DNA of 64,000 nucleotides from Chitinophagaceae bacterium (GTDB lineage Bacteria > Bacteroidota > Bacteroidia > Chitinophagales > Chitinophagaceae): assembly GCA_947459295.1 (NCBI GenBank), contig CANHCY010000006.1, positions 17,678 to 81,677 on the forward strand, written 5' to 3'. Under the pieces are notes generated by a model that saw only the letters and a program-made list of their open reading frames with translations, had not been told where the DNA came from and searched no databases. Positions 18,646-28,391 of the stretch are shown here, piece after piece. Numbering within the stretch: the stretch's first letter is position 1; every line of letters begins with the position of its first letter. The translations under genes were made by a program, and so were the position numbers.

Positions 18646-19401
18646 ATGAGTAAAACAATTTTAATTACAGGCGCTACTTCTGGTTTTGGAGAAGCCATGG
18701 CCCATGTTTTTTCAGCGGCAGGTAACAAATTAATTATAACCGGAAGAAAAGACAGTTTATTGTCGGCGTTAAAAGAAACACTTGTTGCAAAACACGGTGC
18801 ATCCGTGCATACCCTTTGCTTTGATGTACAAAATAAAGAAGCTGTTTTTGCAGCCATCAAAACAATCCCTGATAATTTTTCTAGCATTGACGTGCTCATT
18901 AACAATGCAGGACTTGCACTAGGTCGCGACGCATTTCAGGACGCTAACCTAGACGATTGGGAAACCATGATTGACACCAACGTAAAAGGTTTACTCTACG
19001 TGAGTAAAGCAGTGCTTCCACTCATGATCAATAATAAAAAAGGGCATATCATTAATATAGGCTCTACAGCAGGTGTGGAAGTATACAAAGAAGGAAACGT
19101 ATACTGCGCGAGTAAGCACGCCGTTGCTGCTATTTCAAAATCAATGCGCATTGATTTATTGCCACAACATATTAAGGTCACCGCCATTCATCCAGGTGCA
19201 GCAGAAACCAATTTTAGTAATACTAGATTTAAAGGAGACGAGGCAAAAGCAGCGGCCGTTTACGAAGGTTACAAAGCACTTGAAGCCGTTGATGTTGCAA
19301 ATGTTGCCTACTATGTTACTACACTTCCAGATCATGTGTGCATCAATGAACTTGTAGTAACCTGCACCAGTCAGGCCAATTCATTTTATTTACAGAAGTA
19401 A
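18646..19401 (+). CDS. Short-chain dehydrogenase/reductase (SDR), NADP-dependent type
   Basis: A 251-residue classical SDR. It shows the cofactor glycine motif TGATSGFGEAMA near residue 7, the structural NNAG motif at about residue 86, the catalytic Ser in NIGSTAGVE, and the YxxxK pair Tyr153-Lys157 in YCASKHA. GRKDS after beta-strand 2 places a basic residue where NADP-preferring SDRs have one. The sequence resembles the YdfG-type serine/3-hydroxy acid dehydrogenases, but the substrate is not established. It starts eight bases after the T9SS-type protein and is the last gene of the guaB-led run. Confidence 0.9.
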   Translation: MSKTILITGATSGFGEAMAHVFSAAGNKLIITGRKDSLLSALKETLVAKHGASVHTLCFDVQNKEAVFAAIKTIPDNFSSIDVLINNAGLALGRDAFQDANLDDWETMIDTNVKGLLYVSKAVLPLMINNKKGHIINIGSTAGVEVYKEGNVYCASKHAVAAISKSMRIDLLPQHIKVTAIHPGAAETNFSNTRFKGDEAKAAAVYEGYKALEAVDVANVAYYVTTLPDHVCINELVVTCTSQANSFYLQK

Positions 19402-19430
19402 AAATTGTACGCGATTTTTTTCAAATAAAT

Positions 19431-20423
19431 TTATCCAAAATCTATTTCGGTATTATCGCCGATATTTAAACTGCGCGATAAACCTTTAACACTAGCATCA
19501 CTTCCTATTAAAGAATTGTCAAGTACAACTTCATGTAAGCTGGTATAGCCACCAATAATACTATCTCTAATAATAGATTGTGTTATAGTCGTGTTTGGAC
19601 CGATTGCTACATTGGGGCCAATAATGGCATTAGAAATTTTGCAACCCTCTGCAATACTAACCGGACTAATAATAATAGTATCAGTGTAACCGTGTGCTTC
19701 CGGCACATTGCCGCCTAATTTTTTTAATAGGGTTGCATTGGTTTCAAGAATCGATTCTTTTTTACCACAATCAAACCAGTGCGTTACTTTAAAGGATTTA
19801 AACGTGGTTCCTTTTTGCAGCATACAAGCAAGTGCGTCGGTTAAATTATACTCGCCTTGCGTGGTAATATTTTCTACAAATAACTGTTTCAAACACTCAA
19901 ACAAAACAGCCGTTTCATTAATCTTGTATAACCCCACAAGGGCTAAATTGCTTTTTGGGATTGACGGTTTCTCCACCAGTTGTTCAATAAAACCGTTGTC
20001 GTCTATTGTGGCCACACCAAAACTTCTGGGATCATCTACTTTATGAACACCAATCATACTAATAGGACTGTCAATAATTTCCTTGATATCAAATTCACAA
20101 ATGGTATCTCCAAGGGCCACAAATATGGGCTCGTCCCCAATAAGTTGTTTGGTTAATTCAACTGCATGTCCAGTGCCCTGTCTTTCATTTTGGTATACAA
20201 AATGCGTGGCTAAATCAGGGTAGGTTTGTTTAACATAATCCTGAATTTTTGCCCCTAAATAACCCACAATAAATATAAACTCGGTAATGCCCGCGTCTTT
20301 TAGTTGATCTACAATATGCGACAGAATTGTTTTTCCGGCAATTGGTATCAGCGCTTTAGGCTGTGTATAGGTGTGCGGTCTTAATTTTGTTCCAGCACCA
20401 GCAACAGGGATAACAGCTTTCAT
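19431..20423 (-). CDS. Sugar-nucleotide pyrophosphorylase with C-terminal left-handed beta-helix
   Basis: A 330-residue nucleotidyltransferase that couples a sugar-1-phosphate with an NTP. The start is placed at the ATG at 20423 (MKAVIPVAGAGTKLRPHTYT) because the nucleotide-binding motif begins there; a longer reading adds 22 residues with no family match. GAGTKLRPHT...PKALIPI is the signature, VALGDTICEF holds the metal-binding aspartate, and VEKPSIPKS follows. From about residue 245 hexapeptide repeats (SIAEGCKISNAIIGPNVAIG, then IIRDSIIGG) form a left-handed beta-helix. This two-domain layout matches glucose-1-phosphate thymidylyl- or uridylyltransferase-like enzymes. Nucleotide and sugar are not certain, and no sugar-biosynthesis genes flank it. 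Confidence 0.88.
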   Translation of the reverse strand: MKAVIPVAGAGTKLRPHTYTQPKALIPIAGKTILSHIVDQLKDAGITEFIFIVGYLGAKIQDYVKQTYPDLATHFVYQNERQGTGHAVELTKQLIGDEPIFVALGDTICEFDIKEIIDSPISMIGVHKVDDPRSFGVATIDDNGFIEQLVEKPSIPKSNLALVGLYKINETAVLFECLKQLFVENITTQGEYNLTDALACMLQKGTTFKSFKVTHWFDCGKKESILETNATLLKKLGGNVPEAHGYTDTIIISPVSIAEGCKISNAIIGPNVAIGPNTTITQSIIRDSIIGGYTSLHEVVLDNSLIGSDASVKGLSRSLNIGDNTEIDFG

Positions 20424-20559
20424 AAATTGGGGGATTGAATATGATTTACCCACATCGATTAGGGGTTCGAAATTAGTAAAATTAGGCATTGGAACAACAA
20501 TTGTGAATAGTTTGCTATTGCTTACTTCATTTTAGCAGGGCATAATGAAGGCCTTAACT

Positions 20560-20567
20560 TATCTTTG
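20560..20567 (+). promoter_or_regulatory. Bacteroidota -7 promoter element for glyA
   Basis: TATCTTTG is an exact TAnnTTTG match, 25 bases before the glyA ATG. It lies inside an upstream in-frame extension of glyA and therefore argues for the downstream start. Confidence 0.6.
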
Positions 20568-20592
20568 TGGTCAAGCATTAAAAATAGCAACT

Positions 20593-21870
20593 ATGCAAAG
20601 AGATACCCTTGTTTTTGACATCATCAACCAAGAATTAGCACGCCAACGTAGAGGCATCGAACTCATTGCTTCTGAGAACTTTACAAGCCTTCAAATTATG
20701 CAGGCGATGGGCGGTGTGATGACCAATAAATATGCCGAAGGGTATCCAGGACGCAGGTATTATGGTGGTTGTGAAATTGTAGATCAAACAGAGCAGTTAG
20801 CCATTGATCGATTAAAACAAATATTTAACCTCGAATACGCAAACGTTCAGCCACATAGTGGTGCACAAGCCAACGCGGCACTTATGCTTGCGATTTTGCA
20901 ACCTGGTGATGCCATTTTAGGTTTGGACCTTAGCATGGGCGGTCACTTAACACACGGATCGGGCGTTAATTTTAGCGGTAAAATTTACAAGCCACATTTT
21001 TATGGTGTTGTCAAAGAAACAGGGCTTATTGATTATGAAATGCTAGAAGCGCAGGCGCGTGCTGCAAAACCAAAATTAATTATTTGTGGTGCAAGTGCAT
21101 ACAGTAGAGATTGGGATTACGCACGTATCAGAAAAGTAGCCGACGAAGTTGGTGCTTTTGTACTTGCTGATATTGCGCACCCTGCAGGATTAATTGCAAA
21201 AGGTTTATTGTCTTCACCATTTGAACATTGTCATTTTGTTACCTCTACTACCCACAAAACTTTACGTGGACCGCGCGGTGGTGTGATTATGATGGCAAAA
21301 GATGGTGAAAATACTTTAGGCTTAAAAGATATAAAAGGAAACTTAAGACTTTGGTCTAACGTAATTGATATGGCTGTGTTTCCAGGTACGCAAGGCGGAC
21401 CACTTGAGCACGTAATTGCTGCAAAAGCCATTGCATTTGGTGAAATTTTAACCGATGAGTTTTTAGTGTACCAACAACAAGTGCAAAAAAATGCGCAGGC
21501 CATGGCTAAAAACTTTACGGATAAAGGATATGAAATTATCAGTGGCGGTACAGACAACCACTTAATGCTTATTGATTTACGCAATAAAAATATCAGCGGT
21601 AAAAAAGCGGAGCAGGTTCTAGGACACGCAGATATCACGGCAAATAAAAATATGGTACCTTACGATGACAAGTCTGCCTTTGTTACCTCAGGGATCAGAT
21701 TTGGTGTAGCAGCCGTTACTACAAGAGGCATGGTAGAATCAGATATGGCGTTTGTTGTAAATGCAATTGACAAAGCGCTCATGAATCCTGATGATGCAGC
21801 ACTTTTAGAAAAATTAAAAGGCGAGGTTAACGAGTTTATGTCTCAATTTGTTTTATACCCAGAACTATGA
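20593..21870 (+). CDS. glyA: Serine hydroxymethyltransferase
   Basis: GlyA converts serine and tetrahydrofolate to glycine and methylene-tetrahydrofolate, feeding the same one-carbon pool as FolD. The 425-residue PLP enzyme shows [10 protein letters not shown] near the N-terminus, [26 protein letters not shown], and the PLP lysine Lys222 in [13 protein letters not shown]. The start at 20593 ([15 protein letters not shown]) is chosen because the family begins there and the promoter element TATCTTTG lies upstream of it; an in-frame ATG 48 bases earlier is inconsistent with that. The stop overlaps the next gene by four bases (ATGA). Confidence 0.98.
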   Translation: MQRDTLVFDIINQELARQRRGIELIASENFTSLQIMQAMGGVMTNKYAEGYPGRRYYGGCEIVDQTEQLAIDRLKQIFNLEYANVQPHSGAQANAALMLAILQPGDAILGLDLSMGGHLTHGSGVNFSGKIYKPHFYGVVKETGLIDYEMLEAQARAAKPKLIICGASAYSRDWDYARIRKVADEVGAFVLADIAHPAGLIAKGLLSSPFEHCHFVTSTTHKTLRGPRGGVIMMAKDGENTLGLKDIKGNLRLWSNVIDMAVFPGTQGGPLEHVIAAKAIAFGEILTDEFLVYQQQVQKNAQAMAKNFTDKGYEIISGGTDNHLMLIDLRNKNISGKKAEQVLGHADITANKNMVPYDDKSAFVTSGIRFGVAAVTTRGMVESDMAFVVNAIDKALMNPDDAALLEKLKGEVNEFMSQFVLYPEL

Positions 21871-22277
21871 TCCAACGCATCCAAACCCTATGGTTACTGT
21901 TAGCAAGCATTTGCGCTTTTGCATCTGTGAAGCTACCGTTTTATTTTGGTAGCTTAGAAGTACCTGGCCCAACGGTAACCATCACGCCTTACGATCATTT
22001 TATGTTGTTGGTATTTGTGATTGCTACTGGTCTTGTTGCACTGATTAATATTTTTTTGTACAGCAACAGAAGCTTACAAATTAAAATTAGTGTAGTTGGC
22101 GTTTTGTTAGGTCTTGTAAATCTGATGCATTACTTCCTTTACATGCGAAACTTTAAAACGGGTGGACTATCGCTGTATTCGATATTTAGCTTTTTAGTGC
22201 CTGTTTTTTTTATACTCTCTATTATTGGTATGTACAAAGACCAAAAGTTGCTGAAGAGCTTAGATCGATTAAGATAA
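21867..22277 (+). CDS. DUF4293-like small integral membrane protein
   Basis: A 136-residue protein with four hydrophobic helices (about residues 8-28, 45-65, 75-95 and 108-128) and a short basic tail. [15 protein letters not shown] followed by KLPFYFG is characteristic of the Bacteroidota DUF4293 family, whose function is not known. Its start codon overlaps the glyA stop (ATGA), so it is probably translated with glyA. Nothing in the sequence suggests an enzymatic site. Confidence 0.8.
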   Translation: MIQRIQTLWLLLASICAFASVKLPFYFGSLEVPGPTVTITPYDHFMLLVFVIATGLVALINIFLYSNRSLQIKISVVGVLLGLVNLMHYFLYMRNFKTGGLSLYSIFSFLVPVFFILSIIGMYKDQKLLKSLDRLR

Positions 22278-22328
22278 AACATAGCGGGCGCGCATCTCAT
22301 TTCGCGTATTAATAGCGCTTACACTTAG

Positions 22329-25196
22329 TTATAAATATTTTGCGGTATGAGAAGCGGCGCATTTTTTAATGCCCATTGGCACACCTTCGTATACAACCGT
22401 TCCGCCACCATCACCTGCTTCCGGCCCCATATCTATTAGCCAGTCTGCCGATTTGATAACGTCCGTATTGTGTTCAATAACAATCAGTGAATGACCCTGA
22501 TCAATAAGTGCCGAAAATGAATTGAGTAGTTTTTTGATGTCATGAAAGTGAAGCCCGGTAGTAGGTTCATCAAAAATAAATAACATTTGACCATGCCCTT
22601 TACCCTTGCCTAAAAAGCTGGCAAGCTTAACACGCTGGGCTTCTCCACCACTAAGGGTGTCACTACTTTGGCCTAATTTAATATAACCAAGCCCCACCGA
22701 TTGTAGTGGCAGTATGGCATTGTAAATATTTTTATCTTCTACAAAAAAATCGAGCGCTTGGTCTACCGAAAGTTCAAGCACATCAAAAATATTTTTGTCT
22801 TTATAGTTGACTTCTAATACTTCTTCTTTAAATCTTTTACCGCCACAAGATTCACAAGTAAGGTGCACGTCCGCTAAAAACTGCATTTCTACTACTTGCT
22901 CGCCTTCTCCTTTACAGGTGTCGCAGCGTCCACCATCTACGTTAAAAGAAAAATGCTTGGGCATAAAACCGCGCATTTTTGAAAGTGGCTGTTTAGAATA
23001 TAAATCCCTAATGCCATCATACGCTTTTATATAAGTAACCGGGTTACTGCGTGATGATTTTCCAATGGGGTTTTGATCTATCAGTTCTATTTGTGAAATA
23101 GAATCGATATCACCAATGAGTTTGGTGTGAAGACCCACTTTATCGGCGGGTTCTCCTTTATATTTTTGAAGGGCTGGATATAAAATTTGTTTGACTAGCG
23201 TTGTTTTACCACTACCACTCACGCCACTAATCACACAAAGTGTTTGTAGCGGAAATTTTACTGTAATATTTTGCAGGTTGTTTTGTCTAGCACCTTCAAC
23301 GCCAATAAAACGGGTGCTCTTTCTTAATGTTTTAGGCACTTCTATTGCAAGTGCGCCCGATAAATATTTACCCGTTAAACTATCTGGATTTTTAATAAGC
23401 TCGTTGTAATTACCTACCGCTACTACTTCGCCACCAAGGTGCGAAGCAAAAGGTCCCATGTCAATAATATGATCTGCTTTACGCATAATCATTTCGTCGT
23501 GTTCTACCACAACCACCGTATTACCTAAATCACGTAACGATTGTAATACGCTAATTAAACGCTCCGTATCTCTCGAATGAAGACCAATAGAAGGCTCATC
23601 TAATATGTAAAGTGAGTTGGTTAAATTACTGCCTAAATTTCTGGTCAATTGTATGCGCTGACTTTCGCCACCACTTAAAGAATTTGCAAGTCTGTCCAGT
23701 GTCAAATAGCCAAGACCCACGTCTAGTAAGGTTTGTAGGCGCTGGTGTATTTCAATTAAAATGCGTTTGGCCACACTGTTATCATGCTCTGATAATACGA
23801 GTGTATCAAACCAAGTTTTTACATCACGCACTGGCATTTGACAAAGTTCACCAATATGTTTACCGCCAACTTTTATGTAGAGCGCTTCTTTGCGTAAACG
23901 GTATCCACCACAATCAGTGCAAGTAGTACGGCCACGATACCTGCTTAATAAAACGCGGTATTGAACTTTATATAAATTTTGTTCTACCTCTTTAAAAAAA
24001 TCATGGATGCCATACACTTTGCCAACGCCATCCCACAACTGCTGATACTGCGCTTTGGTTAACTGCGCAATGGGTTTATGAATAGGGAAATCAAATTTAG
24101 AAGCACCTTTAATAAATTGATCTTTCCACCAACTTAATTTTTCACCCTTCCATGGCGCTACCGCGCCTTCAAATAAACTTAAACGCGTATCCGGAATTAC
24201 TAAATCCGCGTCTACCCCTAATACCTGACTAAAACCTTCGCAAGTGGGGCAGGCACCAAATGGATTATTAAACGAAAATAAATTAGGCACCGGCTCTTCA
24301 AACACAATACCGTCGAGCTCAAAACGGCTGCTAAAATGATGCACCTTTTTGTTATCCAGCTCTATGTATACTTCCCCCTCCCCTTCGTAAAATGCAGTTT
24401 GCACCGAATCAGAAAGGCGGTGCATATCATCTTCGTCAAAGTCTTTTACTACAATGCGGTCTATGAGTACCCAGGTTTGCGGAATGGTCTCCGTGGCAGA
24501 AGTTGCTTTAGCAAGCGGTAATATTTTTTTTAATGCAGCCGGCGTTTGTTCCAACAGCTCCTCAATACGCATGAGTGGCTCTGTAGCAGCCACTACATAT
24601 ATTCTTGTAAATCCTTTTTGTAATAATATGCCTAACTCTTCAAGTACGGCTCTATTCTTATGCTGCTTTAAGGCAACGCCAATCACTACTTTACTATTTT
24701 TTGGAAGGGCACAAATAGCTGCTACCACATCCGATACTTCGTCTTTTTTTACTTCTTTGCCACTAACCGGAGAAATGGTTTTGCCAGCCCTTGCAAATAA
24801 TAAGCGTAGGTAATCATAAATTTCAGTCATGGAGCCCACCGTACTGCGGGGCGTGCGGGTAATTACTTTTTGCTCTACAGCAATGGCCGGACAAAGGCCT
24901 TTAATCATGTCCACGTCTGGTTTTTCCATACGGGCCATAAATTGTCTGGCATAAGCACTTAAACTTTCGGCGTAGCGGCGCTGCCCTTCGGCAAATAAAG
25001 TATCTATGGTTAGAGATGATTTACCACTTCCTGAAACGCCCGTTACTACAATAAATTTGCCGCGCGGAAATGCCACGCTAACATTTTTTAAATTGTGCAC
25101 GCGCGCACCCACTATTTCAATAGCATCTGTGCCCTTTGCCTGATCCACTTTCTCGCTCTTTGCCACCGCTTTTTCTACTTGTTTTTTTGCTGCCAT
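22329..25196 (-). CDS. uvrA: Excinuclease ABC subunit A
   Basis: UvrA is the damage-sensing ATPase of nucleotide excision repair. The 955-residue protein has two ABC modules: the first Walker A is GVSGSGKSS at about residue 55 with signature NSLSGGESQRIQL, and the second is GVSGSGKTTLVKQIL with DTLSGGEAQRVKL and FIFDEPTTGLH. The zinc modules are present (CPTCEGF, CTDCGG, CDTCKGEGE...CESCGG). The start at 25196 (MAAKKQ) is preferred over a codon 12 bases upstream. A basic Lys/Ala-rich N-terminal extension of about 25 residues precedes the family core. It is transcribed divergently from the ECF sigma gene; the 199-base space between them holds no certain promoter match that I could find. Confidence 0.98.
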   Translation of the reverse strand: MAAKKQVEKAVAKSEKVDQAKGTDAIEIVGARVHNLKNVSVAFPRGKFIVVTGVSGSGKSSLTIDTLFAEGQRRYAESLSAYARQFMARMEKPDVDMIKGLCPAIAVEQKVITRTPRSTVGSMTEIYDYLRLLFARAGKTISPVSGKEVKKDEVSDVVAAICALPKNSKVVIGVALKQHKNRAVLEELGILLQKGFTRIYVVAATEPLMRIEELLEQTPAALKKILPLAKATSATETIPQTWVLIDRIVVKDFDEDDMHRLSDSVQTAFYEGEGEVYIELDNKKVHHFSSRFELDGIVFEEPVPNLFSFNNPFGACPTCEGFSQVLGVDADLVIPDTRLSLFEGAVAPWKGEKLSWWKDQFIKGASKFDFPIHKPIAQLTKAQYQQLWDGVGKVYGIHDFFKEVEQNLYKVQYRVLLSRYRGRTTCTDCGGYRLRKEALYIKVGGKHIGELCQMPVRDVKTWFDTLVLSEHDNSVAKRILIEIHQRLQTLLDVGLGYLTLDRLANSLSGGESQRIQLTRNLGSNLTNSLYILDEPSIGLHSRDTERLISVLQSLRDLGNTVVVVEHDEMIMRKADHIIDMGPFASHLGGEVVAVGNYNELIKNPDSLTGKYLSGALAIEVPKTLRKSTRFIGVEGARQNNLQNITVKFPLQTLCVISGVSGSGKTTLVKQILYPALQKYKGEPADKVGLHTKLIGDIDSISQIELIDQNPIGKSSRSNPVTYIKAYDGIRDLYSKQPLSKMRGFMPKHFSFNVDGGRCDTCKGEGEQVVEMQFLADVHLTCESCGGKRFKEEVLEVNYKDKNIFDVLELSVDQALDFFVEDKNIYNAILPLQSVGLGYIKLGQSSDTLSGGEAQRVKLASFLGKGKGHGQMLFIFDEPTTGLHFHDIKKLLNSFSALIDQGHSLIVIEHNTDVIKSADWLIDMGPEAGDGGGTVVYEGVPMGIKKCAASHTAKYL

Positions 25197-25395
25197 AAAT
25201 ACGTACACAATGTAAACAGATTATTGCAGCATAGGTTTAGTTGAGGGTTAAATTAACCCAGATTTTTTTGGCGTACACACAATTTTTTTTGGATTTATTC
25301 GATGTGAATAACCAAACCGCTCTTTTGCAATGTATCCACAAGCGAGCAACCAGCATAAAAGATAGCTAATTTGAACCCCGAGAAGAAAATAAACT

Positions 25396-25977
25396 ATGAA
25401 AACACTCGAGCAGGTTGCAGATTTAGATTTGATACGTTCCTTTCAAGCCGGCGATACAGAAGCATTTGACGTACTCGTAACGCGCTACAAAGACCGTATT
25501 TATTCGTCTATTTTGTTTTTTGTAAAAGACACCTACTTAGCCGAAGACCTGTTTCAAGACGTATTTATCAAAATTATTGATACCCTAAAAAACAAGCGCT
25601 ACACCGAAGAAGGTAAGTTTTTACCTTGGGCGCTTCGAATCGCACACAACTTATGTGTCGATTATTTTAGAAAAGTAAAACGTACCCCTGCTATTAAAAC
25701 TTCCGACGATCAAGATATTTTTGAAGTGATCAATGTATCACAAGAAGCGCCCGATCAAAAGCTAATGCGCGGCGAAAGTCACGAAAAAGTGCGCCGCATG
25801 CTTGATTTGCTTCCTGAAGAGCAAAGAGAAATTATTGTGCTCAGACACTATGCGAATTTAAGCTTTAAAGAAATCGCTGAAATTACCAATTGCAGCATCA
25901 ATACGGCACTTGGCCGCATGCGTTACGGACTTATTAACCTCCGTAAAATGATGGCTGAAAATCAGATGACTTTATAA
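25396..25977 (+). CDS. RNA polymerase sigma-70 factor, ECF type
   Basis: A 193-residue ECF sigma factor. Region 2 (residues about 22-92) contains FDVLVTRYKDRIY and DLFQDVFIKIID, and the -10-recognition part KFLPWALRIAHNLCVDYFRK. Region 4 (about 130-185) has LLPEEQREIIVLRHYANLSFKEIAEITNCS split over its helix-turn-helix. No FecR-type anti-sigma or zinc-binding anti-sigma gene flanks it: the downstream neighbour is convergent and overlaps by six bases. It may therefore be controlled from elsewhere or by its own expression. Target promoters cannot be inferred. Confidence 0.93.
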   Translation: MKTLEQVADLDLIRSFQAGDTEAFDVLVTRYKDRIYSSILFFVKDTYLAEDLFQDVFIKIIDTLKNKRYTEEGKFLPWALRIAHNLCVDYFRKVKRTPAIKTSDDQDIFEVINVSQEAPDQKLMRGESHEKVRRMLDLLPEEQREIIVLRHYANLSFKEIAEITNCSINTALGRMRYGLINLRKMMAENQMTL

Positions 25978-27933
25978 GCCAGCGTCAAATGCAGCTTTGA
26001 CTGCATCTAAATGCTTGATAAAGCCTGCTACGCTTGGGTCGTAGCCATATTTCACATCACTTAGGGGCTTACCATTTAAATCCAAAAACATATAAAGTGG
26101 CTGCGCATTAAAACCAAAGGTTTTGATTTCGTAGTCTAGGTTTTTATCACCTACCGTTACAATTTTAACACCGTTTTTATCGGTGTACTGCTCATTTGCA
26201 GGTAGTTCTTCTGTTTCGTCTACGTATAAGCTTACGAGTACAAAGTTTTCTTTAATACGCGATAATACAGCCGGGTCTTTCCATACCTGCTCTTCCATTT
26301 TACGGCAGTTAGGGCATGTATGTCCTGTAAAATCAAGCATGATAGGCTTCTTTAAAATTTTAGCAGCAGCCATCCCTTCTTCCAAATCAAAATAAGCCGT
26401 TAATCCAAAAGGTACTTCTAATTTGTTGGTATATTTTTTGGGTAGCGCAGCCTGCGGTCCAGCGCTAGGGCTTACTACACCCGCATTGCCAATTTTATAC
26501 TGCAGGTCATTTAAATTAAATTCTTGTGTGGTGGATGGAGGAATAAATCCACTAAGTGCCTTAAGTGGCGCACCCCATAAACCTGGCACCATATACACCG
26601 CAAAACTAAAACTAGCCATTGCAAAAAATAAACGCGGTACCGATACAAATGGCAAATCGCTATCGTGTGCAAATTTTAATTTGCCTAATAAGTAAACGCC
26701 CAACAAGAAAAATATTACAATCCACAGTACTAAAAACACATCTCTATTTAAAATACCTAAATGATAAGAGAGGTCTACGTTGGATAAAAACTTAAGTGCG
26801 AGTGCTAGTTCAATAAATCCAAAACTTACTTTAATGGTATTTAACCAACCGCCACTTTTTGGTAAAGATTGTAGCATCGACGGGAAAAATGCAAACAAAG
26901 AAAACGGAATCGCTAGGCCCACCCCAAAACCCATCATACCTATGATGGGCGCGAGTCCTACACCTTGCATGCTGGTTTGTCCAAGCAAGGTTCCAACAAT
27001 AGGACCCGTACAAGAAAACGAAACAATCACAAGCGTTAACGCCATAAAAAAGATGCCCAGTAATCCACCCTTACCCGCTTTTTGATCTGCCTTATTGGCC
27101 CAACTATTAGGGAGTGCCAATTCGAAAGCACCAAAAAATGATATGGCAAAAACAATAAACACTACAAAAAAGAAAATATTAGAAACCGGGTGCGTCGAAA
27201 TGGTATATAAAATTTTGTCGCCAAAAATGAGCGTAAGTATAAGTGTGGGTATAGTGTAAATAAGCACAATAGATATAGAATACCAAAGTGCATTTTTTAA
27301 TCCTTCCATTCTTGTTTTGCTGCGCTTTAGAAAAAAGCTAACAGTCACTGGAATTAATGGAAACACACAAGGGGTGATAACAGCGAGTAATCCCGTTGCT
27401 AAACAAAGCAAAAAGATACTCCACATAGAACCCGTTTCATTTGCAGTTGCAGCGCCTGTGGCAGTTGCGCCAGTATTTGCAGCATCACCTTCAATGGCTA
27501 CATTTATTTTTTCTTCACCACTTGGAAATTCTTCCCCTTTTACACCAAGCCAATTAAATGTTCCTTTAATTGCACTGGCGCCAGGCTTAAAAAACACAGT
27601 GTAAGCAAATGTCACACTATCATAAGCAGTTCCTTTATCCGTCGTGCCCGGAAGCGCTACTGCGCCTGCCAAACCTGTTTCTTTAATAGTAGCGTCTACG
27701 GTTGCAGTAGTATCTAATTGTAGCGCCGACACAAAAACGTCGTCATTATTTTTTTTAACGGCCGTAAAAATACGCGTGCCATTGGAAGCTTTAGCCTTCA
27801 CCATTAATGTGGCCGAAGTGTCAGACAATTTAGCCGCCGAAAAAACAAACTGCACAGGTTGGTCCTGTGCAGCTGCGCTGTATACTAATTGTATACTAGC
27901 AAGTAAAACAATAAATAATATTTTCTTAGTCAT
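25972..27933 (-). CDS. dsbD: DsbD-family thiol:disulfide interchange protein (Cys-less N-domain, membrane domain, thioredoxin domain)
   Basis: A 653-residue protein that moves reducing power from cytoplasmic thioredoxin to the periplasm. A signal peptide precedes an N-terminal DsbD_N-like region (about residues 22-155) that contains no cysteine. The membrane domain (about 175-440) has the paired cysteines Cys189 in TPCVFPLIPVT and Cys308 in SCTGPIVGT. The C-terminal thioredoxin-like domain carries Cys540-Pro-Asn-Cys543 in HTCPNCRKM. The electron-accepting N-domain cysteine pair is instead supplied by the separate upstream gene at 27933-28385, which it overlaps by one base. The stop codon overlaps the convergent sigma-factor gene by six bases. 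Confidence 0.93.
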   Translation of the reverse strand: MTKKILFIVLLASIQLVYSAAAQDQPVQFVFSAAKLSDTSATLMVKAKASNGTRIFTAVKKNNDDVFVSALQLDTTATVDATIKETGLAGAVALPGTTDKGTAYDSVTFAYTVFFKPGASAIKGTFNWLGVKGEEFPSGEEKINVAIEGDAANTGATATGAATANETGSMWSIFLLCLATGLLAVITPCVFPLIPVTVSFFLKRSKTRMEGLKNALWYSISIVLIYTIPTLILTLIFGDKILYTISTHPVSNIFFFVVFIVFAISFFGAFELALPNSWANKADQKAGKGGLLGIFFMALTLVIVSFSCTGPIVGTLLGQTSMQGVGLAPIIGMMGFGVGLAIPFSLFAFFPSMLQSLPKSGGWLNTIKVSFGFIELALALKFLSNVDLSYHLGILNRDVFLVLWIVIFFLLGVYLLGKLKFAHDSDLPFVSVPRLFFAMASFSFAVYMVPGLWGAPLKALSGFIPPSTTQEFNLNDLQYKIGNAGVVSPSAGPQAALPKKYTNKLEVPFGLTAYFDLEEGMAAAKILKKPIMLDFTGHTCPNCRKMEEQVWKDPAVLSRIKENFVLVSLYVDETEELPANEQYTDKNGVKIVTVGDKNLDYEIKTFGFNAQPLYMFLDLNGKPLSDVKYGYDPSVAGFIKHLDAVKAAFDAGL

Positions 27934-28385
27934 TATTGAAGCTTAAGATCAAAAGTTTTTTTACTGGGTGGCAAACACTGACGGTCGTCACAAACCATAT
28001 ACTCAACACTACCACTGATATTTGTTTTTACACCTCCACGCACTTTAACGGTTTGTGTATAGGTAGCCGTTTCTCCAATAAAACGCACATTGGTTTTAAA
28101 TAGTGCATCGTATACCTGCTTTACTTTACCTATTTCTTTAGTTGCACCCACAATCGTTACCAACGGGTTTTTATTGAAATTAATTTTAGTAGGCACCGGA
28201 CCGCCTTTACCCGTTGTTTGCGAATAAATATGCCAATCACCTTCTATGTTTGCAGTAGCCGAAAACGTGTATGTATCTGCACTCACTTTTTTTACCGAAT
28301 AAGACCAGTCAACAGGATCTTGAATTTGAGCTGCAGCGCTTAACGCAATACATACAACGGCAAATAGGGCAACAATTTTTTTCAT
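27933..28385 (-). CDS. Stand-alone DsbD N-terminal (alpha) domain protein, periplasmic
   Basis: A 150-residue protein with a signal peptide (MKKIVALFAVVCIALSAAAQ) and a single immunoglobulin-like DsbD_N domain. Cys132 and Cys137 in YMVCDDRQCLPP match the position of the redox-active pair of the E. coli DsbD alpha domain (C...CxPP near the domain end). It probably receives electrons from the thioredoxin domain of the DsbD protein encoded next to it and reduces periplasmic partners. The genes overlap by one base and follow purQ by six bases, so all three are likely on one mRNA. The signal peptide and cysteines are seen; the electron path is inferred from the known DsbD relay. Confidence 0.88.
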   Translation of the reverse strand: MKKIVALFAVVCIALSAAAQIQDPVDWSYSVKKVSADTYTFSATANIEGDWHIYSQTTGKGGPVPTKINFNKNPLVTIVGATKEIGKVKQVYDALFKTNVRFIGETATYTQTVKVRGGVKTNISGSVEYMVCDDRQCLPPSKKTFDLKLQ

Positions 28386-28391
28386 AACTAT

